Origin: Aurelia coerulea
Lineage: Eukaryota > Cnidaria > Scyphozoa > Semaeostomeae > Ulmaridae
DNA length: 64,000 bases
Assembly: GCA_039566865.1 (NCBI GenBank)
Contig: CM076956.1
Coordinates: forward strand, 14,891,511-14,955,510
Reading direction: 5' to 3'
Every line of letters starts with the position of its first letter. Position 1 is the first letter of the stretch. Below are positions 33,317 through 48,300 of this stretch, piece after piece. The notes below the pieces were generated by a model that saw nothing but the letters and a program-made list of their open reading frames with translations, was not told the DNA's origin and did no database searches. Made by a program: the position numbers and the translations under genes.

Positions 33317-36300
33317 ATGCCGTTGTCGTGTAATCGCGCTCATTTAGGCCATGTGCTGCTCATCATTCTGGCTAGCATGTCTTTTAGTATTGATGCCCTG
33401 CTTGGATCTCCACAAGCATTAGATGAAATACAAGGCCAAAGTCAACAAGATGTAATACCCCTTGGAGAAACGAATTGGACTGATTGCGAGAGTGCGCTGA
33501 ACACTACAGAATTGATGATAAATATTTCCCAGGCAGCAGGAAGCGGGAGAGATAGCCCATACTGCATTTGCCCTGGTGCACAACCTTGCAGGAGCATCAA
33601 ATACGCATATGAACGTCTGATGGGAGTTCTATCAAATATAACTACCCACATAACCTTTGCGCTTGTGGATGAAGAATATCATATGTCTGACACAGCTTAT
33701 CTCAATACCCCTGCTCCAAATCTTGAAACAGTGACTATCAGATCATTGCTTCCAATGACAAAGATTGTAGCTGCAAATGCAAGTGCAGTATTTTGGATTG
33801 GCTGTAACAATACCATTGTACAGCCATGTATTTCATATTCTGTACTTTTCGAGAACATTGTTTTCACCAAGTTTCAATCTGAATATCCTTCTGTTCTTGT
33901 GCTGTTCAAAGTTAATCATGTTCAAATCACAAACTGCAAATTTCAGAATAATAATTGCTCTGCAGTTAATTCATTTGACACATCAATTACCATAGCAAGA
34001 ACTGATTTTATTCAAAACCATGGCACTGCAGATTTCAAGAATGTGGAAGAAAGGTCATATGCAAGCTTTCCCGATTCAAAAATTTCTAATGGAGGTGCAC
34101 TGGCTCTGATCTTCTGTTCTTCAGATAATATTGTAAACATAACCGAATGTAAATTTGATAACAATGTTGCAGCTTTGGATTTGTCGTCAGAATTTATATC
34201 CCACACATTTAATGACACAAGATTTCCAAGAGTTGGGGGAGGAATGGTGGTCCTTTTCATGAAGAATGCTTCTAAGAATAACATATTTGTTTCAAACACA
34301 ACTTTTTCTAAAAATTTAGCTTTTTCTGGAGGAGCTGTTGCAATCCTTGCAGAGGGTTATGCAAGCTACAACAGCCTTAATTTTGACACTTGTATATTTG
34401 ATGGAAATAAAGGCAACCTCACATCTGGGGCAATTCTTTATGCCAATTGGGATTATGCAAGTGACAATCAGTTGATACTTCATTCATGTACATTGAGAGA
34501 CAATGAGGCACAGTATGCTGGTGCTTTAAAGTTTTTAGTGAGCAATACATTTAAACAAGACAATTGGACACCAGTGCATGCTACCAATTTGATAATCTCC
34601 AACTCTACATTCTGCAATAATGTTGCACAGACTGGATCAGCCATGCATCTAATCCTTGGTGCTTCTGTGAATAGAAACCCTTCAAACCCAGTTCACATTA
34701 TTGACTCTAAATTCTGCCATCATCAAACCCTTGCTCAAAAGCACCCAGATAGGAATGAAAAAGGAAGTGTAGCTTTATATGGTGGTACTATTTTAAGCAA
34801 TAAGATTGACATGCTATTTATGGGCAAGAACAAAATCATCAAAAACAAAGCTGGGTGTGCCATCTTTGCATCCAATGCCAATATACATATCAAAGGGAGA
34901 GTTGAACTTTCAAAGAACACTGCAGTATCTAATGGAGGTGCAATGAGTTTAGCAGATACAAGTCATTTAGTGATGTATCCTGGCTCACAATTGATTTTTA
35001 AAGATAATTATTCAGCTGGTAGCGGAGGAGCACTTGCCGTTTTGACTGTTGGAATGCCAGAGTTGACCTACAACTACAATCCATTTTGTTTTCTTCAATA
35101 TAGTGTACCAAATCAACCATATTCACAATGGCAGGTAATTGATGGTCTATTATTTGCTTAAACAATAATTTGGAGTCCAAAGTTCCATTTGAAAAATGGA
35201 AAGATAACTTTAAAACATCATTTATACACTGTACTTTATAAGTATGTTTTTGAGTTATTTTTCCATAAGTTGCTGAAGGCTTACTGAAATGTTTAGCACA
35301 ATAGTTATTGAGTATTTCTCTGTGCAGGTCTTGCACACATTAGTAATATAATGATTGTTAAAGACAAATGACCGAGATATAAGGCAATTTAAATCAGGGG
35401 CCTGGGCAATCTAAATATTAGCCTATTGTATTCCATTGTATTTGATGATCTCAAGAGATTGCAAATCAATTGGACAAATGAAAGCACTCAGCCATCTTTT
35501 GTTCTATTTTTAAATGAGGCAGGACTGTAAACATTTTTAAACAATAATTTTTAAGAGCTTTAAATTTTCTCAAAGATTTTCAATAATTCTGAGGCAGAAA
35601 ACAAAATGCATGCCCGGGGGGGCGGGGGGGTACTTGACTTAAATTTGTACGGGGGTGTGCCCACGAAAAAAAATTGTTTACCCTGCTCCAGAATTTTTCG
35701 CTCAAAAAATGATAACCTGTTCTAGAAAAAATTGATGAAAAGTATGCTCAAAAACATGAAATTTGACCGAAAAACGACCCGATCTAGCAGAATATTCCCC
35801 TTTGACATGTTTTGACAACCTGCTCTAGAAAAATTGCCTCATTTTGATACCCTGTGCTAGAAAAAATTGATGAAAACGATACCCTTCAAAAAAGGCACAT
35901 CCCCGTCGGACAAATATACTAAGTACCCCCCCCCCCCCCCGGGAATGCATGCAGGTCTGTACTGACTCTGTGTACTGCTGGGTCACGGTGCAGTTCTGAC
36001 ACTCTGTGTACTGGGTCACAGGACACCAATTACTCTACAGTACTGGGAATAAACACACTTCCTACAAGGTAGGCGCCCTTTGTCAAAGTGTCCATTTTAG
36101 CACTGATAAATATGGCATCAGGTGATGTCTTCTGCGCCAAAGTAAAGTTTTCTTCAAAAATGTTCTTTGTGCTCCGATTTATAGGATGACTGTCACAAAA
36201 CTATCAAAGTTTCTTTGTCGCTAATGGCAATCATGATATTGGGAGATACATTCTACTTCAAAGAAAAGGGCTTGGCACCGAAGATTTTCCTGGGGGCGTA

Positions 36301-39300
36301 GCCCCCAGACACCCTCATTTCAATGCCCCCCCCACTGCTGGTTGTAACGTTTTACAGAAAGCAAATTCAAGAGCTATGGTTCACCAGCATATAAAACATA
36401 GACAGGAATTCATAAAAACATGTCACTGATCATTTGTTTGACTTTTTGATGTCAATATAAAATCACCTGAAAGATATCTGAGTAACGCCAATCTGACTTC
36501 CTAGCCCCCTTTCTATTGAGCCCGTCTCTCTAATAACAATCCCCTTCCTTCTAAGCCAACATTTTAAATAAGCCTCCCCCACTTATCATAAATAACAGAG
36601 ATTACCAACTAGACTTTCTAGTTAAAGTATATAGTTGAAAAGTTTACAGGTTAATTTTGATGTGGTTTGTCAAAGAAGCTGTGTCGAATTTGTGAATTTG
36701 AGTCGAAAAAAAATGTTATCTTGACTCTGCAAGATATGGGGTAAAAGAACTAAGAAGCTATCATTCATACCCTTGTCATTAGATTTTGTGAATAAGCCCC
36801 CCCCCCTCTCCAATAAGCCTCCCTCTCTTTTAGCCCCCCTCTCTTGGAGTCTCTTGAACTAAATAAGACCCTGGGGGACACTTAATAGATCGTTACCGTA
36901 TATGCCAAGTTGACCGCATTTGCCAAAATTTCCTTTCTGCATTCGAAATTAATTCAACCCTCTAACTATTCTTTTCTTTCTCATTGATAGACCAAAATAG
37001 AGTTCATTGGCAACATGGCTGAAATAAAAGGAGGGGCAATATTTATCAACAGTTTAACTGCTTGTTTGTGGGATGAATATCCTCCCCATCGCAGTTTTCA
37101 CAAGGCACTCAGATGGAATAGCAAATTTTCTTATGCGAATAATTCAGTCAAAGCAATGTATAATAACATACTCGTTCGTGGCAATCAAGGAGATCTGTTT
37201 CAAGCAGATATTGCTACCGATACATACAAGCTTGTTCTGGGAGATTCTAAAACGGTAAGAGTTCTTCTATTTACACGTATCTTTTTTTTTATAAGAAACT
37301 GAGAATTTGGGCCAGTGCCGAAAGTTTCTTAAGATTATCAGGTTGTCATTACTCAGAGTTTCTTACGAGTTTCTTAGAGGTTCCATAACAATCTTCATGT
37401 TCACTACCTGTGCCCTCGTGAACATTTCAAGACAAGGTTTTTTAAGCCTTTTCTATGTTTAGACATTACTCAAGTACCTTACGAGTAATATGATACAGGA
37501 AACAAATGAAAGTAAAGTAAAAGATATGTCAAGGATTTCCTTTATCAAAGTAAATGGTTTCTTAAATTATATTCTCCCAGTACTGGAGTTTCTTAATTTT
37601 TTGGCGATCTGAGAGTTGAGTTTCTTATGGGCAGTTTCTTATAGAAAAATACGTGTATACATCACGTGGGTCATAGCAAGTTCCCGCTTTCGAGCATTCA
37701 TAGCACCAAGAGTACTTGACGGAGTTGACTGATACGATAAGCCGATAAGCCGAAAGACCAAAGTATTTTATGATTCTACTCGTGTTTTTATGAGCATTGA
37801 AATATAGCTCGTGCAAAGTGAGAGTCTTTCACGCCTTTGTTTCTGTCTCATCGCAAGATACGATTCTATTTGCCAGAGGAGTTTGCAGCACAGCTTGATA
37901 AGTGAGTTATTCTCCATTAAATTACTGGCAACCGATTGTCATTGAATTTCTATGGGTCTGGGTCATTCACTCTGGTCCAGAGATTAGTAGGATCTTCTGA
38001 ATCAAAGCTAAGCCATAGAAATGAGCTGAGTACCCCAGGGGCGGGCAAGTACTGTAAAATATTTGACCCCATGTTTGTCCAGACGAACTGGAAAAAATAA
38101 CCAGTTCTTTTATCAAATAGTACGACTTTCCTGCCAAAACAACCAGTTTTTGGGACAAAGGTGAAATTTGAATATCAATCTTCCTATTCCATCAGTTTGT
38201 CACAAAAATCAAGTTTTCTAACCTCCTATCTAAGCAAAATCCAGAAGTTTATCTGTAAGCTGGTTCTCCCTGTGTCCCCCAAATTTCAGCAGAAAAGACT
38301 AGTATTTCAAATTTTCAAGTAAGTGGTTCTACCTGTGTCCGCCAAATTTACGGAAAAAGGACCAACAAATTCGAATTTTTCATTAAAGCGTTCTACCTTT
38401 GTCCGGCAAATTTCCTAAAAAAAGGCCAGAATTTCTACTTTTTCATCAAAGCGGTTCTATCGTTGTCTGGCAACCGCTTTTGGGACACATGTATTTTCAT
38501 ATCTATAATTACCACTTGCTTTCGAAAACAGTAGTTGGTCGAAACTACCGGTTTTTGGGACAAACATCGTCAATGATACATAATGTTAAAATTGTCCTCC
38601 AAATTGAAGAAAAATAACAGCGGAAATTTGCCATCAAAAACGACCATTTTTTGGGACAAAGGTGGTGCAAAATTTTTTCATGAACTACCGGTTTTCGGAC
38701 AAAGGTAGGACCATCGTTACCAGCTTGACATGCCCGCCCTTGGTACCCCTCATAAACGATCCTGATCGGTTTAGCCTTAAATTTTGAGCCCGCTGAAATT
38801 GAGCATCCATCAATCGATTATGCTATTGGTCAAGCATCTAATCATGTGAACTGAGGGATGCTCAGCGCAAATGGGTGCACTACGCTACGCTAAAGTATAG
38901 ACCACTCTGCTCTGAATTACAGACCAGCAAGATAAAGAGAAAGCCTCTATGATTCCAAGATTATGTCATACACATTTAGCGGACCAGTCTCAAAACTTAC
39001 GGGAAAAACATCGCTGAAAATGTTCTTGTTTCGAGGGGAATGAATGCTAAAGGGTGACTAGATACTCTATCTGTTTTGGATGTTACAATTTTGATAGTTT
39101 TTCAGTTTGTCTAATCAAGCACATTTATTTTTGAACTTTTGAGGGGTGGTTGAGCACCCATAGCACCCCCTTGGATCCACCCCTGTGTATGTAATTATGA
39201 ACAACAGCATCTGTTATTCTAAGGCCAGACAGCAGTGGCGGAGTAGCTCAGAGCCTTGGCAAAATATGCATCAAGCGGCCCACTCAGGCTTCAAATGAAT

Positions 39301-42300
39301 TTACGAAGTGTTTCTAACTTTCCCAGGTCTACACCAATGTCTATCATCTGCAACTGCAATATCTTTTCTACACCCTCTGCCGCTGTGCATCAAAACCTCC
39401 GCAGGTATTGGTAAAAGCAGGCTCATTAGCACAAGAAACATGGTCCTGTAATTCGGCATCTGCAGTTCTTTGCGCGGAAAATGTTTTTGGAACACGCAGC
39501 CTTTAGAGCGTCGGAAAATGGGTGTGATTTTTGATGAACATTCTTGATGAACATGGTTTAAGCACACCGTTGACTGACGAAAAGGATCACTACGGAAAAA
39601 TATTTTCCTTGTAAAGTTTCGTAGTTGCGAAGAGTCTCGAAATTGCGCACAGAAATGGATTTTCTTTACATTTCGTAATACAGGGTCCAGAGTTGCAAAA
39701 AGTCCTTGACTTTCCTCCAGACCTGGATTTCAAGATCTCACCTTCCTCATTTCAAACTTTTGTGAAAATAATGAAAAAGAGCCACTTTATATCAAGAAAG
39801 GTACATGATATATCAGGACCGTTTACGTGGCTTAAAGCACATAGAGAGGCTTCGCCCTAAATGGTCAGGTTTCGCAACAAAATTGATTTAAAAATAAGGA
39901 AATGCCCTAGAACTAGGCAAATCACATAAAAATGTTCATTAACTCTTCCTGAAAGCTCAACTTAAATGTAACGACTAGCTTCTTGTTTGTCTTAGTAAAT
40001 TTTCAGTTCAAACGCAAGCCGGTCTGAACGGCCTAATCTTTGGCATGGCGTCTAATTTGGACGTACCCTAAATTCATAACGACGCCTTCGCAGCTACCTG
40101 GTTGAACTTATCTCTTCGCAGCGAATCTAAGCAGGATTATTAAACTGTGAGTGCCGGGGGAAGGAATAAGGAGTTCTACGGGATATTTTTGAAAATGAAG
40201 CAAAGGGAGGAGGGGTTTGCAAGAAGCATGAATTGATATTGTTACATTTCAAAATATTGATAGATAAAATGATGAAAATGACTACAACGGGAAGTTAGTT
40301 CGCGAATGAAACCTTACACAAATGAAATCAACAAGGCAGTAATGACAAAAAAATCAAGATTTATAATTTTACCATTATCTTGAGGATTATGACTTTAACC
40401 TTATGACTTCTAACAGTGTGGTTGACAGGGGGGTCAGTAAGGGAAGTCAGAATCAACAGGCTGACCAATAGGGGCGCAGGTTGGCCAGTCTGATCACAAC
40501 CGAAATAAAGCCCCCGGCTTTTACATTCAATGCAAATTTCTGAGATTTTTCTTCAAAAATAACCTTTGGAGGGTTGGAGTTGCCTGAAAACAAACTTTAG
40601 TTGTACTTTATACAAAATCCTGAGGCAACGCGAAGAAAACAAATATTGGGCTTGGAAAACAACAATAACACAAAAAACTCTTACCTTTGTCCATTTCAGG
40701 TAAGTGTTTTAAAAACATCCTTCAGGACAAGGATATGTGATACAAAACGACAACAACAAGACAAATCTGAGAACTGGCATCAGCGAATAATTTTAACGCA
40801 TTTTCCTGCAAAATCCAGGCCCGAACTCCTTTTGAAACGAAGTTTTTGCAGCGCGGTCAGATATGATGAAAAACGTTGGCTGACCATTTAGGGCGATGCT
40901 CCTCTATGTCACATTAGCAATTGGGTAATACAACAAACAAGTTTGGAGTGGAATTCCATTGTTTTGAGACTTTTTATTTCTGTTTCATGAATTTTTATTG
41001 CAATGAAAATTCAGCCTCGAGCCTGTGCTTTGTAATAAACAATAGAGAGAATTGTATTGCATTAACCAATCAGCTTCATGACATATGCCCTTTAAAAACT
41101 ATTGCCCAAAGTGTAGCAAGAAATTCAAAATGTGGTTCGCACACCCAGTTAAAGATTTAACCCGAACGATTTTTGGATTATTTGGATTATTATTTTGGAT
41201 TATCTCCATAATTGGTCAATCCAACAAACCGAAGCCATTTGATTGGTTGAAATATAACCTGCTTTAGACAAAGCTGGAGTAACTCTGTTGATGTGAAAGG
41301 GGTATTACTTTTCATTCGGCGCACAAAGGATCATGGTTGGCAATGGGTCTTTAATGATTTGCACAATGTTTTCTTGTAGGTTAAGTTGGCCCCAGGAGAA
41401 GATGTCTATTTTCAATTGGCTGGATACGATGAGCTAAACAGTACAATATACAGTGTGCCATATGCCTCAGCAATGACAAAGAGAGCCAATGGCACCCCCA
41501 TTTCTAGCCATCTAAGATTAACTAACAGATATTTCGTGCTTGATCCATTCAAGAGAGACAAATCCAACCCTCTTCAATATGAAGTTGCGTCTGAATATTA
41601 CAATGGCATTTCGAAGGACGATAAACAGAATCATGAAATACAATTCGTGGACACTTACTCATCATTTATTGCTAGTGCAACTATGAATATCACGCCAGTG
41701 CCATGCTACCCTGGGTTTGTTTTTGACAAGCTTGCTGGATCTTGTGTGTGTAACAGTGCTAACAGAGTTCACGGAGAAAGCTTTATTGAGGAGTAAGTCA
41801 GATTTTCATTTCAAATCAGTACGTGTTGATGGGCCAATTTACAAATATTTGAAATGAATGACTTGCGCTAAATGGCGTGTGGTCTCTAGTACTGGGTGAG
41901 CCAAAAAATTGGGTGAGCCAATGATCCTTTTCAACGACATACCTCTGAAGAAAGTGAATGAACATAAACATTTAGGGGTTATCCTAGACTCAAACTTATC
42001 TTTTTCAGCTCACATCAAAGCAGCTATCTTTGCTGAAATATCTCTCCAAATATCTGCCCAGGCATACCCTAAATGAATTATATAAGCTCTATGTTCGACC
42101 CCATCTGGACTATGGTGATGTCATTTACCATATTCCTGCTAAAGTGTGCGAATTCAGTCAAACTATCATTTTACCAAATTTAATGGAAAAGCTAGAGTCT
42201 GTTCAGTATTCTGCCGCTTTGGCTGTAGCAGGAACATGGAGGGGAACATCCCGAGAGAAGCTGTACACAGAGCTTGGTTGGGAGTCACTAAGTTCCCGAA

Positions 42301-45300
42301 GATGGAGTAGACGGCTTACCTTGTTCTATAAGTTTTTAAATGATCTTAGCCCTGAGTATACAGTAGTTCCAATACCCCCTCTTCATCATTCGCAGTACCG
42401 TCTACGCGACCAGGATGTCATAGGGCGATTAAAGGCAAGGACAGAAAAATTCAAGTCTAGCTTCTATCCTAACTGTTTATCCGAATGGAACCAGCTTGAG
42501 CCTGAATTGAGACTTGCACCTTCTGTTGCTGTTTTTAAGAAAAAGATATTATCAATAATCCGCCCCCCTGCAAAATCTGTCTTTGGAATTCACGATCCAA
42601 AAGGATTATCCTATCTCACTCAACTTAGGGTTGGTCTCAGCAAGTTGAATTTCCACAAATTCAAGCATAATTTTAGGGATACCATAAACCCAATGTGCCC
42701 AACAAACGATGGCATTGAGGATACGGAGCACTATTTGTTGCTCTGCCCTTCTTTTGATGTTCAACGACGAAATCTTCTCGCTGGAATTGCTGTATTACTA
42801 CGACCATATGTGCAAATCACCGATCTTCCAAATGATGCTCTGATGCAACTTTTAATATATGGTGATCAAGACCTTTCTAATGACTTGAACAGAAGTATAC
42901 TCGAATTGACGTTACGTTTCATTCACGAAACTGGTCGGTTTGACTAAGTTCCTTTGTAACTTCAGTACCAAGCAACCACCAAATCCCTTAACTTAAATGA
43001 TCCGTTTCTTTGTAAGTTCTGTTTCACATTAGATGCCGGGCATAGTTTGCGACCTCAAACCAATGAAGAGTTGCGCTCGTGACATTTTAAATTTCATCAC
43101 AAACCTGACCCGACATCTAATGTTAGGCAGAATCTAATATAGTATCCATTAGGTTTTAATCGTTCGTAATCGTAGTGTACCTAATTGTATGTAGTTTAAC
43201 GTTGCGTGCCCTTTCTAAAGACCATGGGGTAGTCATTGTCCTTCGCTCCCCTTGGCATCGTCCCTGTATTGTTGTACAGTATTAGGAAGGTATAGTAGAA
43301 TGTAAGATTTATTGTAATATTTAATATGTATAAAAAATGCATTTTATTTTATTTACTTTTTTTATCGATATTTGCATGTAAACAATCCTCAATAATGAAA
43401 ACAGGTTTATATTTCGGAAGAGGGAATATTCTGATACCACAAGGAGATTGTTTCAATGCATCCAGCACTAGTTGTCATTGCAAGTCACAATGTCATTGAT
43501 CTTTATTTTTTTGCCAAGTAGATCAAAGATCAAATTGTTTTCCGAGGCATTGCTGATCTTGGGAGTGGCTTCAAAATTAGCAAATTTAGCTCTTTTAGGG
43601 CTTCCTGTTTACGGAGCATAGCATACTGCAAAAAGCACTGATAGTTACCAGGTCACTTTATTTTTGTACGTTAGGCTTCTAGTTTGATCATAAATGTCAG
43701 AAAGAACTGTAAAATGTTATTGCAGACTTGAAGGATAATGAAAACTTCAATGTAATTGCTCTTATGGAAGATCTACGATGCTGCTGAGATAGTACAGCTC
43801 AGAATAACGTACGCGTATTTTTATATAGGAAACTGCCCATAAGAAACTCAACTCTCAGATCGCCAAAAACTTAAGAAACTCCAGTACTAGGAGAATATAA
43901 GTTATAACTTTGATAAAGGAAATCCTTGACATATTTTTACTTTACTTTCACTTGTTTCTTGTACCATATTACTCGTAAGGTACTTGAGTAATGTCTAAAC
44001 ATTGGAAAGGCTTAAAAAACATTGTTTTGAAACGTACAAGTAGTGAACATGAAGATTGTTATGGAACCTCTAAGAAACTCTGAGTAATCAAAATCTTATA
44101 ATTTTAAGAAACTTTCAGTACTGGCCCAAATTCTTAGTTTTTTATAATAAAAAAATACGTGTATTGCAACATGTCAGTTTTTACCCTTTAAAGGACAGGT
44201 CCGGGGTTGGTATGATTGATGATAAAGTACTATGCGGTTATTAAACGATTACGAGGTCCATGCTGGAAAATATTTGGACCGCAGTTTGACGTACGGACCG
44301 AACGCAGTGAGGTCCGTACAAGGAACTAAGGTCCAAATATTTTCCAGCATGGATCGAGTAATCGTTTAATAAAGGCTTTATTATATGGCAGAACCTTTTG
44401 AGAACGTTGTTTATAGTTTCTGTTGTGTCTTTTATCCTGTGCATCACTGTAGTTGCTCGTTGCAACGTTAACTACATTGGCATTTTCTTCGTGTATAATT
44501 GCAAGTTCGTCTTCAAAGTTTACAGAAAAGAAATCTTCGATGAATAAGCTAAACTTTGGCTGACACTTCTTGTGGCCTAAGCCTACACAAGAAGCTCCTC
44601 CCTTGTTGTTGATTTTTAAGGCAACGCCCGGTCCAATACGGCTTCGAACGAAAAATACGGCTTTTACGGACCGATCAAGAACCAATCGAATTGCTGCGTT
44701 GCCGGTCCGAGGAGCCGTATTTTCGAACGCCATATAATAAAAGATAATACTGCTATGAATGATGTATGATACTTTTTTCCACTATTTTTCGCCTTCTCCT
44801 TGTGAAATTACGTATTCAAATAAGCAATTTGAGTGCAGTAACCGCGATAAAGAGGCTTGCGACAATAAAGAGGCGAAAAAAGATCACACAGTCCCGAGTT
44901 CGTTTGCGCGATATGGCGTCACTTCGCTCAAATTTCTTATTTGAATACGTAATTTCACAAGGAGAAGGCGAAAAATAGTGGAAAAAAGTATTATACATCA
45001 TTCATAGCAGTATTATCTTGTATTTTATCATCAATCATACCAACCCCGGAGTTGTCCTTTAAGTAATAAAAACAAACATTTTGTCATATATAAGTATATT
45101 TGGATCTCAGGCTTCCTTGCACGTAGGAAATGTAACCCATGCTTGTTTTCCTCGTTTTCTTTTATTTGTTCCTTGGTATAAATTTGCCACGTATCAATCT
45201 TCAGATTTGCTGTGAAGGTGAACCAAGTTTCGTTCGAAACGTTCGAAAACATGTTTACGTATAATTTAACCGTGTGTGTCCACTGAAACTTCTTAACTTT

Positions 45301-48300
45301 TGCGTCTTCTGGATTTGTCAATTAACACATTTTTGCAACATGGAACGTCAATAAAATGAAGTTCAAAATGATTGTCGTCCCTTGACTCATTCTCTGTTTT
45401 ATATTTCAATCATTGAGAAAAATGATCCGTAAAAAGTTTATGATACAGGCTTCATAGCGTTTTTATTTTTTGTGATTATTTAAACGGGACTACTTTTTGG
45501 GGCCTGTGGCATCCGGGACCTTTAGCATCCGAATGATCGAGTAAGGCTATCGATAATAATCCGAAACTTATCATTTCTCCTAGCTGCAATGGTAATGACG
45601 TCACCCTTAGAGATGGTTACTGGGCGACAAGTGGAAAAGATGGGACTTCAGATATCGTGGCAACATATTGCCCATTGAACTACTGCAAGTGCACACGCAA
45701 TGAAAACGCATCAAAGAAATGTATTTTCAACCCTAAAAAGTTAGACTGTTATCAGTGCAATGAAGGGAGGACAGGGGTACTGTGCGGAAGATGTAAGAAT
45801 GCATCACGTGGTCTGTCATTGTTTGATGGTTCCTGTGTCCCATGTGGCAAAGACATCGTCAATAAAGCAACTGTATCAATTGTTATTGTTGTAATAGGTG
45901 TGATTATGGTGGCCATTTTGACTGTTTACCTCAACCCAAATTTTTCTACAAAGATGCGAGGACCTGTGTTTTATGTTCAAATGTTGCCTTATGTATTCAA
46001 TGCAAATGGAAGTTTTGGTGAGATGATTCGTTACAGTGCATCAATTATCGCCCTCGGTGGATCGTCAGGCCTTCCTATTGATTTCTGCCTTGGACCAGAT
46101 TGGACTAAATTGCATATCATTGCACTGACATACGTTTTTGCAGTTGCTATATTGCTGATTCTCACCATTGTTTACATCCTTAGTCGATATTACATTCTGA
46201 ATTTCACGAGAGATTCTCCATTCGAGTCATTTTGGATCCTGCTGATTGCGACGTATTGTTTCTTCAGTGAAACATCATTGATTTTCTTCTACTGCGTGCC
46301 TATCAATGGTAAGTAATCGCTTCAATTTGCTCCTTGCTTTCTACCGTACGAGTCAGGAAAACGTCTCTGTGTTTCTAAGCCTGTAATTGTCAAGCAGATC
46401 ATCTGATTGCTTCTAAGTAAAGCTGGCTTTCCACTAGCCCGGTTTGAAACAAAAGCGAGTCAAAAGTAATCCATTTTTAAAATGATTCCTTGGAAATTCG
46501 AGTTTTGCGGTGAACGCATTTTCATTCCTTTTCAGTCATTTCCACTTGTCTTTTTTAGAAGTGTTATTCCTTTTCCGTAGTTTCAATTTTGATTTAAATG
46601 CGAAAAGTAGAGCATGATGTTGCTGTTGCAACTAGGTTAAAAGTTACGCATTTAATACCCACAGGTGGGTTAACCCTATCTCACCTAGGACTTTTGAAGC
46701 GGTCCCCCCCCTCTTTTTCTTCGCTGTTATAGTAGCTATAATCTTTAAACTTGGTAAATAAATTGACTTTGATGCAAACAATCATAATCACGTGATTGAA
46801 TAAAATTGTCTCTATTGTTCTTGTTGCTATGACAATAAAAAGATATTAAGTTATGATTATCATAATTATTACCAACATAACATGATTGAAACAATGAAAT
46901 GAGGCATTAAATTTAGATTTTTTGTTTCACAATTGAGTTGGATATGATCAAATACATGTGTAGGCATAATTTGGCATATATGTTAGATTAATATCTGCAA
47001 AAATTAAAAGAAAAGTATACAAGTCTTGTTGAATACACGGTAAGTCATTGGTTGCCATGGTTACGGTGCAATATTTAGAATCTTGAAATTTTCATCATTC
47101 CATACAGTATAGATATAAAGTCAAAGTAGCGGAATCTTGGCATCCTACTTTGCATATTTTAGCATTGGCGAATTAAAGTTTGGTTGAGGGGGGAGGGTGG
47201 AATCCACCCCCTCCAGGTGAGATAAGGTTAAAGGATACCGGGGTTAAAATGGATCCACTGAGACCCATTTCTAAATTTATCCGTTTTTGATATGGGTTAG
47301 TGGGAATGCTAAGCAAAAACAGATAACAGAGAGATAACAGATAACATTAAGTTAAAAGTGAGTCTAGGAAAATGTTGAATCTCATATCCTTTCAAAACTG
47401 GCCTAAAAACCTTGGTAACAGTTTGTTTTTTTTTTTGTTACATTCCATTAAAAATTTACAATACAAATTTACTAGTTACACTTCTTACAAAATACTTAAC
47501 TACACTACAAGGACGATGCCACCAGAAGCAAAATACCATGACTATTCCGTGGCATCACAAAAACCAAAACAACATACATATGAATATTCAAGGAAAAACA
47601 AAAAAACAATGCATGAGGAAAAACTGAAAAAATCTACGTTCTGTCTCAAATTAGATATAGGTGACAAATTTTCTGCGCATAACAACAGACAACATGCCTG
47701 CCGCCTGGTAACAGTTCTGCCTCATAGCAACTCATAGTGCCTTGCAAGAATTAAAACAATCAAGTTTTGATTCTGTAACTTTCTATCATGTATTCTTAAT
47801 TTTCTGAATCCTTTCAAATCTTTCTCGAATCTCGGTAAACGAATGAAAAGAAAAATTTGCCTGGAGAATCTAATTTGTTGTCTGCAAACTGCTACTTTCT
47901 CGACAGCAACATTCAAATCAAATCAAATCAAATCAAATCAAATCAAATCAAATCAAATCAAATCAAATCAAATCAAATCAAATCAAATCATCAAATCATA
48001 ATCATTATTTAAAGTTGGTGTGACAATAGTTGTAGGAAAACTAATTAATACCAACTATTTACAATATAATTTACAAAGATGTCTAAGAATTAATATTTAC
48101 AAGCTACATAATATAATGGACAGGCTACTTACAAATTTTACAATTACACTGTTCACCCGTCCAGGTTTTGATCTTTCTTTTAAAGCTTTGATTAAACATT
48201 GACAAATTTGAAGCCGCCTAAATATCATTACGTCATGAGTGTCGTCATGTCGTCAGCCTTGTTTGGTTGGATTAAAGAAAACATATTTTACGTAAGAATT

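Noticed and set aside
44326..44733. 135-residue open frame, minus strand
   Set aside because: Lies inside the TTAA-flanked TIR element between its palindromes; composition and lack of any motif argue against a gene.
47372..47737. 121-residue open frame in intron 4 of the beta-helix gene
   Set aside because: Low-complexity Lys/Asn/Tyr composition, overlapping alternative frame of similar length, no motif or splice context.
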